64,000 bases of DNA from Paenibacillus bovis (GTDB lineage Bacteria > Bacillota > Bacilli > Paenibacillales > Paenibacillaceae), in contig NZ_CP013023.1 of the NCBI RefSeq assembly GCF_001421015.2, positions 186,001 to 250,000 of the forward strand, in the 5' to 3' direction. The position numbers were made by a program, and so were the translations under genes. This document shows, one piece after another, positions 41,926-51,002 of the stretch (positions within the stretch are counted from its first letter, which is position 1; each line of letters opens with the position of its first letter). Below the pieces are notes generated by a model, which made no database searches, was not told the DNA's origin, and was given only the letters and a program-made list of their open reading frames with translations.

Positions 41926-42342
41926 CTAGATGCTCATATCGAAGCGGCTGCCAATTCCCATATCTGCCAGGCTGCGATTAGCCTGTGCCTGCTGCTTTTC
42001 CTGTGCTTTCTGGTTCTCTTCCTGCACTTTCTTCAGAGCTTCCAGTGCAGCCTGCTGGGCAGACTTAGTGGAATCGGTAGAGTCCGTGGATGAAGAACTG
42101 CTGCTGTCGGATGAATCAGAGCCGGAGCTTTTGCTGGCCTGGGCGATCTGGCGTTCAAGCTGCTGGATCTGCTGTTGAATCTGTTTGATTTGCTGTTCAC
42201 TATCTGTACTTTTTTTGTCTGTACTGGATTGCAATTTGTTGAGCTGTGCTTCCAACGCTGTTTTCTGTTTTTCCAGCGCGGATGTATTACTGGTGGATTG
42301 GGTTGACGTATAGGCCACTGAAGAAGTGGATGAGATTTGCAT
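41926..42342 (-). CDS. FlxA-like family protein
   Basis: 138 residues: a Ser/Thr-rich N-terminus (MQISSTSSVAYTSTQ), a Gln-rich coiled coil (ALEAQLNKLQ..., QIQQQIQQLERQI), a low-complexity Ser/Asp linker of about 25 residues and a second helix (AALEALKKVQEENQKAQEK) ending DMGIGSRFDMSI. This is the FlxA-like (PF14282) plan; E. coli flxA is a flagellar-regulon gene of unknown role. GAGGTG lies 8 nt before the ATG. It is monocistronic, and not far from an MCP gene, in keeping with a motility link that remains inferred. Confidence 0.8.
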   Translation of the reverse strand: MQISSTSSVAYTSTQSTSNTSALEKQKTALEAQLNKLQSSTDKKSTDSEQQIKQIQQQIQQLERQIAQASKSSGSDSSDSSSSSSTDSTDSTKSAQQAALEALKKVQEENQKAQEKQQAQANRSLADMGIGSRFDMSI

Positions 42343-42452
42343 GGATAAAACACCTCGGGTCCGTAGATTACCCCTATCCTTGCACCAGTATTCCCTTTTT
42401 GTTTATCGGCAGAATACGTTAATTTGTGTATATAGCCAATAGAAAATAACCA

Positions 42453-42495
42453 TACCATCCGGCATAATATCCGGACAGTATGGTCGTTTTTAATA
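42453..42495 (-). terminator. Terminator of the pectate lyase gene
   Basis: ACCATAC and TCCGG arms pair across 42457-42491, and the minus strand ends in a T-rich stretch. It begins about 25 nt after the pectate lyase stop. Confidence 0.75.
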
Positions 42496-42518
42496 ATAGA
42501 ACAGTCCAGGCCGAGAGA

Positions 42519-43601
42519 TTACGGATACTGCAGAGCTGTGTTTTGTGCGCCTGCATAGCTTAGAGCATATTGCTTGGCAGCAGCAGGACTCATTACGGAA
42601 TAAGAGTAGTTACTGGACGGCTTCCAGGAAGTTACCGGCAGATTGGATGTAATCGCCGGGGACGAACCGGTATCCTTGAATTGGCCGCTCAGTTTGGTAC
42701 TTGGATCAACATTGATGATTGCGCTGTTGCCATCTGCATTAAACGCATTGCCTTCAGAATAAATTTTGGCATTGGTCGCTACAGTGAAGCCCAGTTTGAA
42801 GTTTTGGATCAGGTTGTTTTTGACATGGAAATAACCGTAACGCATCAGACCGGGAGCGCGTGTATAGACGTTATTGAAATAGTTGTTGGTCATTGTCAGA
42901 TGCGGCAGGCCGGTATATTGTTTTACGCTGGCATCGTCATCGTTGGGCCATCCCAGGATCAGACCATAGCGATGATTGGTGAATTTGCTGTTGGAGATGG
43001 TAATATAATCTGCTCCGCTGCCCACATACATCAATTTATCCAGATCATGTCCATTTGGATCGTATCCGTGACCTTCGAGCGTAACATGATCGACCCAATA
43101 ATTCTGTCCATTGTTAATGTACAGCGGAATATCATTGTTTTCGTTAATATTTGCCGTATGAGCAATCACCAGATTTTTGAAGATTATATTGCTTGAACTG
43201 CCGGTTGTTGTCAGATACACATTGGTCAGCTTGTTATTATTGTAAGCGCCAACAATTGTTTTATTGGCTCCCAGGTTAACCAGCGCTTTGCCGGAAGAAC
43301 TAATATTTCTGCCTACAATAACCGTTTTTCTCTGGGTATCCCCTACCTGCTGCTTCAGTTCATCCAGTGTATTTACCGTAACTACAGCGCCTCCATTACC
43401 ACCTGTCACCGCTGATTTGGATTGTCCATATTCATTTTTGGCATTACCTGCAAACCCGGTCAGACCCTGCATGGGATCGGGATAATTGCTGGCTGCCTGG
43501 GTTGAGGGAGCTTGAAGTGCGGTGCCCAGACCGATGCAGAGAACAGCAGTGAGAAGCCACCGGGGAGTATGTAGAGATTTGTTGTTTAATTTTTGTACCA
43601 A
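42519..43601 (-). CDS. Secreted pectate lyase, polysaccharide lyase family 1
   Basis: 360 residues with a signal peptide (start VQKLNNKSLHTPRWLLTAVL, cleavage after TQAA) and a right-handed parallel beta-helix. PL1 motifs are clear: NYWVDHVTLEG, the Asp-rich calcium region (WPNDDD), and NNYFNNVYTRAPGLMRYGYFHV, which carries the catalytic Arg of the RxPxxR motif. It cleaves polygalacturonate by beta-elimination outside the cell. The start is TTG at 43601, 7 nt after GAAGGAGG; an in-frame ATG at 43628 lies upstream of that site and would misplace the signal peptide. It is monocistronic. Confidence 0.94.
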   Translation of the reverse strand: MVQKLNNKSLHTPRWLLTAVLCIGLGTALQAPSTQAASNYPDPMQGLTGFAGNAKNEYGQSKSAVTGGNGGAVVTVNTLDELKQQVGDTQRKTVIVGRNISSSGKALVNLGANKTIVGAYNNNKLTNVYLTTTGSSSNIIFKNLVIAHTANINENNDIPLYINNGQNYWVDHVTLEGHGYDPNGHDLDKLMYVGSGADYITISNSKFTNHRYGLILGWPNDDDASVKQYTGLPHLTMTNNYFNNVYTRAPGLMRYGYFHVKNNLIQNFKLGFTVATNAKIYSEGNAFNADGNSAIINVDPSTKLSGQFKDTGSSPAITSNLPVTSWKPSSNYSYSVMSPAAAKQYALSYAGAQNTALQYP

Positions 43602-43971
43602 TGTATTTCCTCCTTCATTTGAATGCATAATAAATTAATTTCATATAACAGCAAATTTATGCATCTATTGAATTTTAAAGGAAATATTGCATAATGAAAA
43701 TGTTATAATATCGAAGGTTATTTTTGCATTTGTATAGTCATAAATATTTATTATGATTTAAGTATCAACAACTTTTGTATGATATACGAGCTATAATCAT
43801 ATAAATATAACGAAGTAACCGATTCGGACGTTTGCTGTCGTATCAAGCAATAGCCTACAAAAAAGACACTCTGTATAGATCAGAGTGTCTTTTTTGTCTG
43901 GCTCCAGCTGACTGGTTGGCACAGCATACTGAATAATTATAATTTCGATCCTGCAATCGGATCATGACCGA
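43602..43971. other. 370-bp AT-rich intergenic region
   Basis: It holds the upstream region of the pectate lyase gene and the terminator of the MCP gene (43859-43896). No gene is supported in it, and no clear cre site was found. Confidence 0.5.
43859..43896 (-). terminator. Terminator of the MCP gene
   Basis: GACACTCTG (43865-43873) pairs with CAGAGTGTC (43881-43889), flanked by A-run and T-run, so it works in both directions. Confidence 0.88.
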
Positions 43972-46050
43972 TCAGAACTTGAACTGGCTCACCAGTGCTC
44001 CGAGACGTTCTGCGCTCTCGCTCGTTTTGATCGCTTCGATAGATACTTCATTGGCTTTATCAAGTACAGCCTGCGTAGCTCCGGCAATCTCTTCGGTGCC
44101 GTCGGCGGACTCATTGTTGGAAATAGAAATCTCATTAATCGCCTGCGCCAGATTCTGCACAGATGCGCTCAGTTCTTCGCTGGTTGCGCTGAATTCGCTA
44201 ACCATACGGTCGATATAACCGGCATCGTCGAGGTAGGATTTGCTCGTCTCCTGCATCATCTGATAGTCTGCGCCGATCTCGGTCACCAGGAATTCCATCA
44301 GGCGGGCCGTATACTTCTGCAGATTGTTAACCGAGTTCACGACTTGATCGGTAATGCCCTGAATCTGTCCAACCGTATCTTTGGAAGCATCGGCCAGATT
44401 GCGGATTTCGTTGGCTACCACGGAGAATCCTCTGCCGGCTTCACCTGCACGCGCTGCTTCAATCGAGGCATTGAGTGCAAGCAGATTGGTCTGCTTGGTA
44501 ATCTGCAAAATAGACTCACTGAGCGATTTGATCATTTCAACCGATTGGGATTGGGCCAGAGCTTCGTCCAGACCGGCTTTGACATCATTGTAGACCACAG
44601 TGGTCGCTGCAATCGATTCATCCAGCTTGCTTTTCAGTGAGCCGGCACGTTCGTTGATCACACCTGCCTGTTCGGCTCCCTCCTGTGCACCTACAGCGAT
44701 TGACTCGATTGCTTTTTCGAATTCGATCGTCGAAGCGCTGATCTCCTGGGAAGAGGCAGCAGTCTGTTCCATACCGGCAGACATATTTTGCGTAGTCGCC
44801 GATACATCCTGCAGCTTCTGGTTCATATCCATAAAGCCTACTTTGGCATGACTGCTCGCTTCGCGCAGCTGGTTGATCTCGGCATTTACCGCCTGGATCA
44901 TACGGTGTGTGGACTGCTGCATCGCATCCATAGAGCGGATCAGCACACCTGTCTCGCCTGCGCTTTGCTTGTATTTATCCGGCAGAATATGCGAATAATC
45001 GCCTTTGGACATACGTTCCAGCTGCTGGGAAGCCAGCTGTACCGGACGCACAATACTGCGCACGACCAGGAACAGTACAATCGCTGCCAGAATCAGACTG
45101 ATGACTGTAATGATAATCATCGTAGTAATCATGGAATGCACACGATCCATATAGATGCTTACCGGCTGCATGGAGATGATATCCACATTCAGATCTTTAT
45201 CTTTTACATAAGAAGCCATATAGCGTTCACCGTTCATGGTGATAAATCCGCTGCCTTTGTCCTGAGACTGGATCTGCTTGTACAGTGTACCGGAATCCAG
45301 CTTGCTCAGGTCTGTTTTCATAATCTGATCCTTGTTCGCCGAAGCGATGATCAGGCCTGCTTTGTTGATAACTACAGTATTCAGCATACTGTCTCCATCC
45401 TGCTGAACTACATCCTGCAGCAGTGTGTTCACAGTGAGCGGCGCTCCAAAAACATTCAGTGAATCGCTACCGGCCGCTTCTTCCTGTTCATCTGCATCAT
45501 CGCCGCCAAGTACATTACCGACGACGATAACTGTGCTGCCGGATACCGGAGACACCATAATGTCGCTCATAAAAGGGCCCGGCTTCTGCTGTACTTTGGG
45601 ATACCATGGATCGGTCTGGGCAGTCAGCTCGTGACCTACCGAATTGCCATTGATACCATCCATATAAATCTTGCCGTCATGGGAAAAGAAAATATTCTCA
45701 TAGAGCCCATTCGACTCTTCCAGCTTCTCGGTGATATTTTCCTGAATCCGCTGGAACTGCTCCGGATTTCCTTTACCCGTTGTATTTAGATTATTAAAAA
45801 AGTCCACGTTATACGGATCTTCTACAATCGCATCCGCTACAGCGACCTGGGACTTGATCACCATATTCAGTTCTTTCGACTTTTCCTGGGCAATCGCTGC
45901 CAAAGACTGGGTATTCGCCTGTTCATACGAACGGGTCACCGTATACCCCACCGTCACCATTGCCAGCACCATCGGGACAATAATACACAAAGCCGCAATG
46001 CCCAGAATACGGGCAGATAGGCTTTCCACACCTTTTTTTATAACATTCAT
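43972..46050 (-). CDS. Methyl-accepting chemotaxis protein
   Basis: 692-residue receptor: TM1 at about 15-38, a dCache-like extracellular domain (about 40-305), TM2 at about 308-330, HAMP (about 330-385), and a signalling coiled coil. The CheA/CheW-binding hairpin is fully conserved ([20 protein letters not shown], then [12 protein letters not shown], about 523-553). An unusual acidic insert ([15 protein letters not shown], about 182-196) sits in the sensor. AAGGAG lies about 10 nt before the ATG. It is monocistronic; the ligand is unknown, though amino acids or organic acids are common for dCache receptors. Confidence 0.95.
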   Translation of the reverse strand: MNVIKKGVESLSARILGIAALCIIVPMVLAMVTVGYTVTRSYEQANTQSLAAIAQEKSKELNMVIKSQVAVADAIVEDPYNVDFFNNLNTTGKGNPEQFQRIQENITEKLEESNGLYENIFFSHDGKIYMDGINGNSVGHELTAQTDPWYPKVQQKPGPFMSDIMVSPVSGSTVIVVGNVLGGDDADEQEEAAGSDSLNVFGAPLTVNTLLQDVVQQDGDSMLNTVVINKAGLIIASANKDQIMKTDLSKLDSGTLYKQIQSQDKGSGFITMNGERYMASYVKDKDLNVDIISMQPVSIYMDRVHSMITTMIIITVISLILAAIVLFLVVRSIVRPVQLASQQLERMSKGDYSHILPDKYKQSAGETGVLIRSMDAMQQSTHRMIQAVNAEINQLREASSHAKVGFMDMNQKLQDVSATTQNMSAGMEQTAASSQEISASTIEFEKAIESIAVGAQEGAEQAGVINERAGSLKSKLDESIAATTVVYNDVKAGLDEALAQSQSVEMIKSLSESILQITKQTNLLALNASIEAARAGEAGRGFSVVANEIRNLADASKDTVGQIQGITDQVVNSVNNLQKYTARLMEFLVTEIGADYQMMQETSKSYLDDAGYIDRMVSEFSATSEELSASVQNLAQAINEISISNNESADGTEEIAGATQAVLDKANEVSIEAIKTSESAERLGALVSQFKF

Positions 46051-46398
46051 ACAGTACAGTAACTCCTTATTCGGTAATAGTATTTAAAAAGACTACGCCA
46101 TCTTTGATAACCTATTCTCTCTTTTTGTCAGTACAACAGTAGATCAATATTCACACAATAAGCAAAATCCACATCCTTTTATACAACTTAGGAACCAGTT
46201 ATTTTGACCTAGTTAATTAAGTATATCCTATTTTTCGACATTTGAATCACTAAAAATTAAATTTTAAGCGATATTTCTATACATGTATTGCAAAACGTTT
46301 GTTTTGTATCTTTTCAGCTTCTTTTACCAAAAAAACCGAAACCGCCGAACAACCGGATACGTATGTAGAGGATAAGAAAACGGAAGGAGGTTACTCAG
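46051..46398. other. 348-bp intergenic region between divergent MCP and Arg/Ser-rich genes
   Basis: AT-rich spacer that should hold both promoters. I looked for a motility-sigma (SigD-type TAAA-N15-GCCGATAA) promoter on the minus strand and found no clear match. No gene is seen. Confidence 0.45.
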
Positions 46399-46578
46399 AT
46401 GGGTCTTATCAAAAGTATTCTTAATCAGGTACTCAAGTCCAAATCAGGTTCAGGCCACCGCCGTCACCGTTCGTATAGCAGTAGCGACCGTTACAGTCGC
46501 AAAGGAAGCTCACATAATCAATATGGTCATGGACATTACAGGCGCAAGCGCGGCAGCAGCTCTTACAGCAGCAGCTAA
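46399..46578 (+). CDS. Small Arg/Ser-rich protein (59 aa)
   Basis: 59 residues: an amphipathic N-terminal helix (MGLIKSILNQVLKSK) followed by a low-complexity tail of Arg, Ser, His, Tyr and Gly (HRRHRSYSSSDRYSRKGSS, HGHYRRKRGSSSYSSS). It is strongly basic, with clustered RS/SS/SY sites typical of kinase substrates. GGAAGGAGG lies 8 nt before the ATG and a hairpin terminator follows, so it is a real gene despite its size. A Ser/Thr kinase gene is convergent, 220 bp away. Spore-coat proteins such as CotG have similar composition; a coat or envelope role is possible but unproven. Confidence 0.75.
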   Translation: MGLIKSILNQVLKSKSGSGHRRHRSYSSSDRYSRKGSSHNQYGHGHYRRKRGSSSYSSS

Positions 46579-46624
46579 GATATAGCCCTTTTGCCAATGC
46601 ATAAAATAGCCAATTGCACAGCAC

Positions 46625-46662
46625 AAACAGCCCCTTCACTAATTCAGGAAGGGGCTGTTGTT
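46625..46662. terminator. Hairpin terminator between the Arg/Ser-rich gene and the kinase gene
   Basis: ACAGCCCCTTC (46627-46637) pairs with GAAGGGGCTGT (46648-46658). The T-run is short (TGTTGTT), so it is weaker than others here. Confidence 0.65.
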
Positions 46663-46797
46663 ATGCTCACAAGGATCGTGTTCATCCAGCCCGAACAAGG
46701 GCTGAACATCACAGAAGTAAGGCAATGCGCTTGGCATCCAAGCGCCGGCGGCGCATTTATATATCCGAGCAGCAGCGTTCTTGTATTTTCGTTGCGA

Positions 46798-47661
46798 CTA
46801 CTGTGGGTGCGGCTGATCTGCCAGAATATCTTCGATCTCCGACCGGATCTCGGCTATGTGTACATAGGGCGAATCAATCAGCAGCAGTCTGCGAAGCATC
46901 TGCCGGGTACGAGGATGCAGCTGCAGCTCTTGCTCCCAGCTTCTCTCCTGCTCGTTATCCGCCTGGGCATCATCAGCATCATCATACGTACTGTACAGCA
47001 GATACAGCAGCAGATGCCCGATTCCATAAAAGTCGCTGCTCGCATCCAGGCGGCGCCGGATGCGCTTTTCCTGTTCATCGCCGCTGACCAGCTCGTCCAG
47101 TTCCTGTACAAGTGCCGGCGGCTCTTCCTCGCGCCAGGTCAGTCCAAAGTCGATCAGCTGTACCCTGCCTTCATGCAGCAGCACATTGGACAGACTGATA
47201 TCCCGGTGGATCATTCCCTGCTTATGCATCATCTCTACAATATCCAGCAGCTGATGGATTAGCTGCAATGATTCCTGCTCGGTAAAAGTCTGCTCTTCTT
47301 CGAACAGCAGCTGTCCGATATTCAGTCCCTGCATATATTCCATCGTCAGGCAGTGCTGGCCTTGATAAGTAAAAGATTCCAGCAGATCCGGCACCCGTTC
47401 ATGCTGCAGCCGGGTCATCGCCTGAAATTCGCGGTCGTAGATCAACTCCGCACGGCGTTGTCCGCCGCGCAGTGGATGCACCCTTTTCAATACACAGATA
47501 GCGCCGGTCACCAGGTCATCGCATCGATAAGTTACACCGTAGCTGCCCGTACCCAGCAGACCGACGATCCGGTAGCGATTCCTGATCAGCTGCCCGGGTC
47601 TGAAATGGCGCTCCTGCAGCCAGCGCTGGATATGTCCATTCATTCGCTGTAATGCTCTCAA
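46798..47661 (-). CDS. Eukaryotic-like Ser/Thr protein kinase
   Basis: 287-residue soluble kinase with the full catalytic set: glycine loop GTGSYG (37-42), Lys59 (VLK), alpha-C Glu78, HRDISLSN (152-159), DFG (171-173) and a short activation segment. No membrane span or PASTA repeats are present, so it is cytoplasmic, unlike PrkC. The acidic loop DDADDAQADNEQE after the catalytic core is unusual. The start is taken as TTG at 47661 (AAAGG about 10 nt upstream), with an ATG six codons later as alternative. It is convergent with a small Arg/Ser-rich protein that could be its substrate. Confidence 0.9.
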   Translation of the reverse strand: MRALQRMNGHIQRWLQERHFRPGQLIRNRYRIVGLLGTGSYGVTYRCDDLVTGAICVLKRVHPLRGGQRRAELIYDREFQAMTRLQHERVPDLLESFTYQGQHCLTMEYMQGLNIGQLLFEEEQTFTEQESLQLIHQLLDIVEMMHKQGMIHRDISLSNVLLHEGRVQLIDFGLTWREEEPPALVQELDELVSGDEQEKRIRRRLDASSDFYGIGHLLLYLLYSTYDDADDAQADNEQERSWEQELQLHPRTRQMLRRLLLIDSPYVHIAEIRSEIEDILADQPHPQ

Positions 47662-47776
47662 TCCATAACCAGCCTTTCATCGTCTACTTGCTATTCATAT
47701 ACTGTGCACAGGCAGTTCGGGTTTCAGGCGGTTTATAAAATAAGCTGTAATACCGTTAAGACCAGTATACGGCGAA

Positions 47777-48835
47777 TTATCGATGCTTGCGGTCTTCCTC
47801 CTCGACAGCAGGCAGGTCATCCTTTTTCTTGACCTTGTCACGGAATTTGCGGTACAGACGACTTATACTTTCCGGCGTTACATCAATGCCACGTTCATAG
47901 GCATATTTAACCGAATAACCGAGTGCCAGTGTAACCGATCCCGCTACGCCTGCACCGACAACAGAACCTGCACCGGGGAAGATTTTGCTGATCTGGGCAA
48001 ACAGGGTTCGCCCCATATTGCCGACGATCGAAGCAATCACGATCTCCTTGGCCGTCTCGCGGCTGATCGGACGCTCATATAGTGCTGCCAGACGGGTCAG
48101 CAGGCCAATCTGTATCGCAGTCAGCGGGATAATATCCGCTCCAGGTATCGGTGCAGCGCCGATCGCGCCTGCCGATGTGGCTGCGCCGATAATCCATTTG
48201 TTGGCGGTAGAGGACTTTTCCTTGATCGTGCGGGCGAATAAAATGTCCTTACTTTTTTTTTTGAGAATATCGAGGATACTGCCGCGCAGCTTGTCGATAT
48301 TTTGCCCGGTACGGGATGAAATAGGGATCACTTCGTAGCGGTCTCCTGTCTCCTGACGGATACGCCGCACCAGACGATCGATCTCGTCGGCAGCATCGAT
48401 CTTGTTCAGCACGATCAGTATATTCGTATTAATTTTCTCCAGCGCTTCCAGCGACTTTTGCTCTGCTTCGGAGAATACGGTCCCGGCAGCATTCAGGAAA
48501 AACAGAACTACATCGGTTTTGCGGTAATAATCGCGGGTTACGCTGGAATTGCTAATATTCACATCGTTCAGCCCCGGTGTATCGATCAATATAATCTTTT
48601 CCCGATAAGGATACGGACGAATCTGTGTGGTCTCTCCCGGCTCGGCCCCGACACCGGCAACTTCGTCCCCGATAATCTGGTTGATGGTCGATGACTTGCC
48701 GGCGTTGACATCACCGACCAGTGCAATCATGACTTCTTCTTCCATCTGGCGATTAATCTCATCCATTTCGTTGTCAAAAGCCTGATCGGCTGCTTTGCGG
48801 ATCGTGGCCTTGGTCTGCTGATCTTTGCTGTTCAT
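47777..48835 (-). CDS. GTPase with DUF697 membrane-associating domain
   Basis: 352 residues. The N-terminal G domain is complete: G1 GDVNAGKSS (41-49), G3 DTPG (85-88), G4 NKID (144-147) and a G5-like SSRTG. From about residue 210 a hydrophobic, Gly/Ala-rich DUF697-like region follows (WIIGAATSAGAIGAAPIPGADIIPLTAIQIG, split here by function), which in related Era/dynamin-like GTPases associates with the membrane. The C-terminus is basic. TAAGGAGG precedes the ATG. It follows the MpsC-family gene by 11 bp in one operon. A role in envelope stress or membrane remodelling is plausible; none is established. Confidence 0.88.
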   Translation of the reverse strand: MNSKDQQTKATIRKAADQAFDNEMDEINRQMEEEVMIALVGDVNAGKSSTINQIIGDEVAGVGAEPGETTQIRPYPYREKIILIDTPGLNDVNISNSSVTRDYYRKTDVVLFFLNAAGTVFSEAEQKSLEALEKINTNILIVLNKIDAADEIDRLVRRIRQETGDRYEVIPISSRTGQNIDKLRGSILDILKKKSKDILFARTIKEKSSTANKWIIGAATSAGAIGAAPIPGADIIPLTAIQIGLLTRLAALYERPISRETAKEIVIASIVGNMGRTLFAQISKIFPGAGSVVGAGVAGSVTLALGYSVKYAYERGIDVTPESISRLYRKFRDKVKKKDDLPAVEEEDRKHR

Positions 48836-48846
48836 TTCAGTCCTCC

Positions 48847-49530
48847 TTATTTGAATTGATATACGAGTACACTACGGTCATGGTCAAACTGCCAGTCCAG
48901 GTAAATCGCTTCGAGTTCAAGTCCGATAATCTCGGGAATCTGGCTGTGATACAGAAATTCCTTGCGCTCCAATACGCGTTTTGTTTTGCGCAGCAGTTCT
49001 TTTTCACCCTGACGCAGCAGCTCTTTTTCAAGCGGAATCAACAAACCGTCACGCACGATAATGAGCAGCTGGTCATCCATCCAGAAGCTGTACACCCTGT
49101 CTGGCACCCGCTGTACACTATTCGTAATCTCATTGGTTCGCTCATGAACCTGATACTGATGGGGATATGTCTCCACCGTCTCTGCAAAAGCATCTTCCTC
49201 CAGCAGTCCCACGATCATTCCCGAGAAATCACGTTCTTCCCAGTCGTAATACACATCCTTGACCTTGATGCCAAACTGCTCTTTCATATCTCTGGTGAAG
49301 CTCTGCAGCGTATATTCCATCATCAGCTCCCGCAGGGTACGGAATACATCCGGGTCCTCCTGCTGCTGTACAATACTTTCCATGCGCGGTCCGATAAAGT
49401 TTTTCAAATGAAGAACGATACAGCGTTCGTCCAGCAGAACATTAATCTCCGGATCTGGGCTCTCATAATATTCATTGATGCGCTTTTTCATATATATCGC
49501 GACAGGATGATCTGCGGACATCCTTTTCAT
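48847..49530 (-). CDS. MpsC family (DUF2294) protein, tandem repeat
   Basis: 227 residues made of two related halves. The first half (KKRINEYYESPDPEINVLLDERCIVLHLKNFIGP split by GP) and the second (NSVQRVPDRVYSFWMDDQLLIIVRDGLLIPLEKELL) each follow the DUF2294 pattern of a strand-rich core and an ExxLl helix. DUF2294 proteins are called MpsC from proposed membrane-potential-generating systems, but no MpsA or MpsB partner is nearby. GGAGGAG lies 8 nt before the ATG. The GTPase gene follows within 11 bp, and the pairing suggests a joint envelope function. Confidence 0.8.
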   Translation of the reverse strand: MKRMSADHPVAIYMKKRINEYYESPDPEINVLLDERCIVLHLKNFIGPRMESIVQQQEDPDVFRTLRELMMEYTLQSFTRDMKEQFGIKVKDVYYDWEERDFSGMIVGLLEEDAFAETVETYPHQYQVHERTNEITNSVQRVPDRVYSFWMDDQLLIIVRDGLLIPLEKELLRQGEKELLRKTKRVLERKEFLYHSQIPEIIGLELEAIYLDWQFDHDRSVLVYQFK

Positions 49531-49584
49531 AACAAGGGCTCCTCCTCTGACTATACGTATACGTTATCGGTTCCACTATCTTCT

Positions 49585-50613
49585 CTACTGCCAGCCCGCC
49601 AGAACGACCTTGCCAATCGTACTGCCGGATTCCAGCTGCTGGTGAGCCTGGCGCAGATGCGCGGCATGAATCGGCTGCAGACGCTCGGATTCGGTGGTAC
49701 GGAAAATGCCCTGATCCACCAGTTTGGCAACTTTTTGGAGAATCTGCTGCTGGCGCTGCATATCGGCAGTACCGTATTTGGCACGGGTAAACATGAACTC
49801 CCATGCGAACGAGGCACTTTTGTCTTTGAGCAGATTTAGATCAAGCGGCTGCTCGGTCTCCACAATCGAACAGATTCGGCCCTGCGGAGCAATCACATCA
49901 GCCATCGTCTCCCAGTGCTGATCGGTATGATTCAGACAAAAAATATAATCCACTTCCGGCATACCGAGCTGCTCCAGCTGCGGCCGGAATGATTCTCTAT
50001 GATTGATCACATGATGAGCACCATGATCGAGTGCCCACCGGGTCGTCTCGCTGCGAGAGGCTGTACCGATCACCGTGAGACCGGCATGACGGGCAATCTG
50101 GGTAGCGATCGAGCCTACGCCACCGGCCGCATTGATAATCAGAATAGACCTGCCCTGATTGGCTGCAGGATCTTCCGGTATACCGAGCCGGTCATGAATT
50201 CCTTCCCAGGCAGTCAGCGAAGTAAGCGGCAGTGCTGCCGCAGCTCCATAATCCAGTGACTGGGGCTGATGTGCTACAATCCGCTCGTCTACCAGATGAT
50301 ATTCGCTGTTGCCACCGGGACGGGTGACACTTCCGGCATAGTACACTTTGTCTCCCGGTTGGAATCCCTGTACCTGCTCGCCAATCTCTTCTACAATACC
50401 GGCGACATCCCAGCCCAGTATAACCGGCTCCGGCTCTACTTTGTCCTTGGGCGCACGGAGCTTGGTATCCACCGGATTTACCGAAATGGCCTGCACTTGA
50501 ACAAGCAGATCGTGTCCCTTCGCCTGCGGCCTTGGAATCTGCAGGTCCTGCAGACTGTCCTGCTGTTTGATCGGAAGATAGCGTGTGAGTCCTACTGCTT
50601 TCATTTGTGCCAT
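49585..50613 (-). CDS. MDR superfamily zinc-free alcohol dehydrogenase/quinone oxidoreductase
   Basis: 342 residues. The GroES-like N-domain has VQAISVNPVDTKLR and LGWDVAGIVEEIGEQV; the coenzyme fold has INAAGGVGSIATQIARHAG. Catalytic zinc Cys ligands are missing, as in the YogA/ZADH-type NADPH quinone or enone reductases. The ATG at 50613 lies 8 nt after GAGGAGGA; the open frame extends 32 codons upstream without family-like sequence. It should reduce alpha,beta-unsaturated carbonyls or quinones in the cytoplasm. It is 54 bp upstream of the MpsC-family gene and may belong to the same transcript. Confidence 0.9.
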   Translation of the reverse strand: MAQMKAVGLTRYLPIKQQDSLQDLQIPRPQAKGHDLLVQVQAISVNPVDTKLRAPKDKVEPEPVILGWDVAGIVEEIGEQVQGFQPGDKVYYAGSVTRPGGNSEYHLVDERIVAHQPQSLDYGAAAALPLTSLTAWEGIHDRLGIPEDPAANQGRSILIINAAGGVGSIATQIARHAGLTVIGTASRSETTRWALDHGAHHVINHRESFRPQLEQLGMPEVDYIFCLNHTDQHWETMADVIAPQGRICSIVETEQPLDLNLLKDKSASFAWEFMFTRAKYGTADMQRQQQILQKVAKLVDQGIFRTTESERLQPIHAAHLRQAHQQLESGSTIGKVVLAGWQ

Positions 50614-51002
50614 TAAAGGGTTCCTCCTCTGTATCGGGTTCATCCGGTTAGGACGTATCCGTGACGCTGGTTCATTTACTTTTAATATAGTACCCCGTTT
50701 CGGCGGCATTGATGTGCTGGTACCGCCGGAGTGTCGAAATTATTCGTATTTTCTGGCAGCTGCCTCTCTATTTATCTGACAGTATGGCTTTGGTACCGTT
50801 ATTTATCTGCAACGCCACTATTCACTGTACCATCTGTCCGCCCACCTGCCGTCATGCTACAATGCACTTGTCTGAAAGCGATTGCAAATATGCCGGGATA
50901 CACAACCTAAATGACTGGAACAATCACAGGACTCATGACACGCTATTACTGCTGAATTCCCGTTTGATCACGAAATCCCGGATACCGAGGAGATGATAAC
51001 TG
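50614..51002. other. 389-bp intergenic region between divergent genes
   Basis: It holds the cre-controlled promoter of the sugar isomerase operon (50858-50887) and the upstream region of the MDR dehydrogenase gene. No gene is supported. Confidence 0.5.
50858..50887 (+). promoter_or_regulatory. -10 box with overlapping CcpA cre site for the sugar isomerase operon
   Basis: TACAAT (50858-50863) is a likely -10 box with a weak -35. CTGAAAGCGATTGCAA (50872-50887) matches 15 of 16 positions of the cre consensus and would overlap the transcription start, a classic position for CcpA repression. Confidence 0.65.

Noticed and set aside
42519..43628. ATG start for pectate lyase at 43628
   Set aside because: The strong GAAGGAGG site lies inside that extension and points to the TTG at 43601, which also begins a normal signal peptide.
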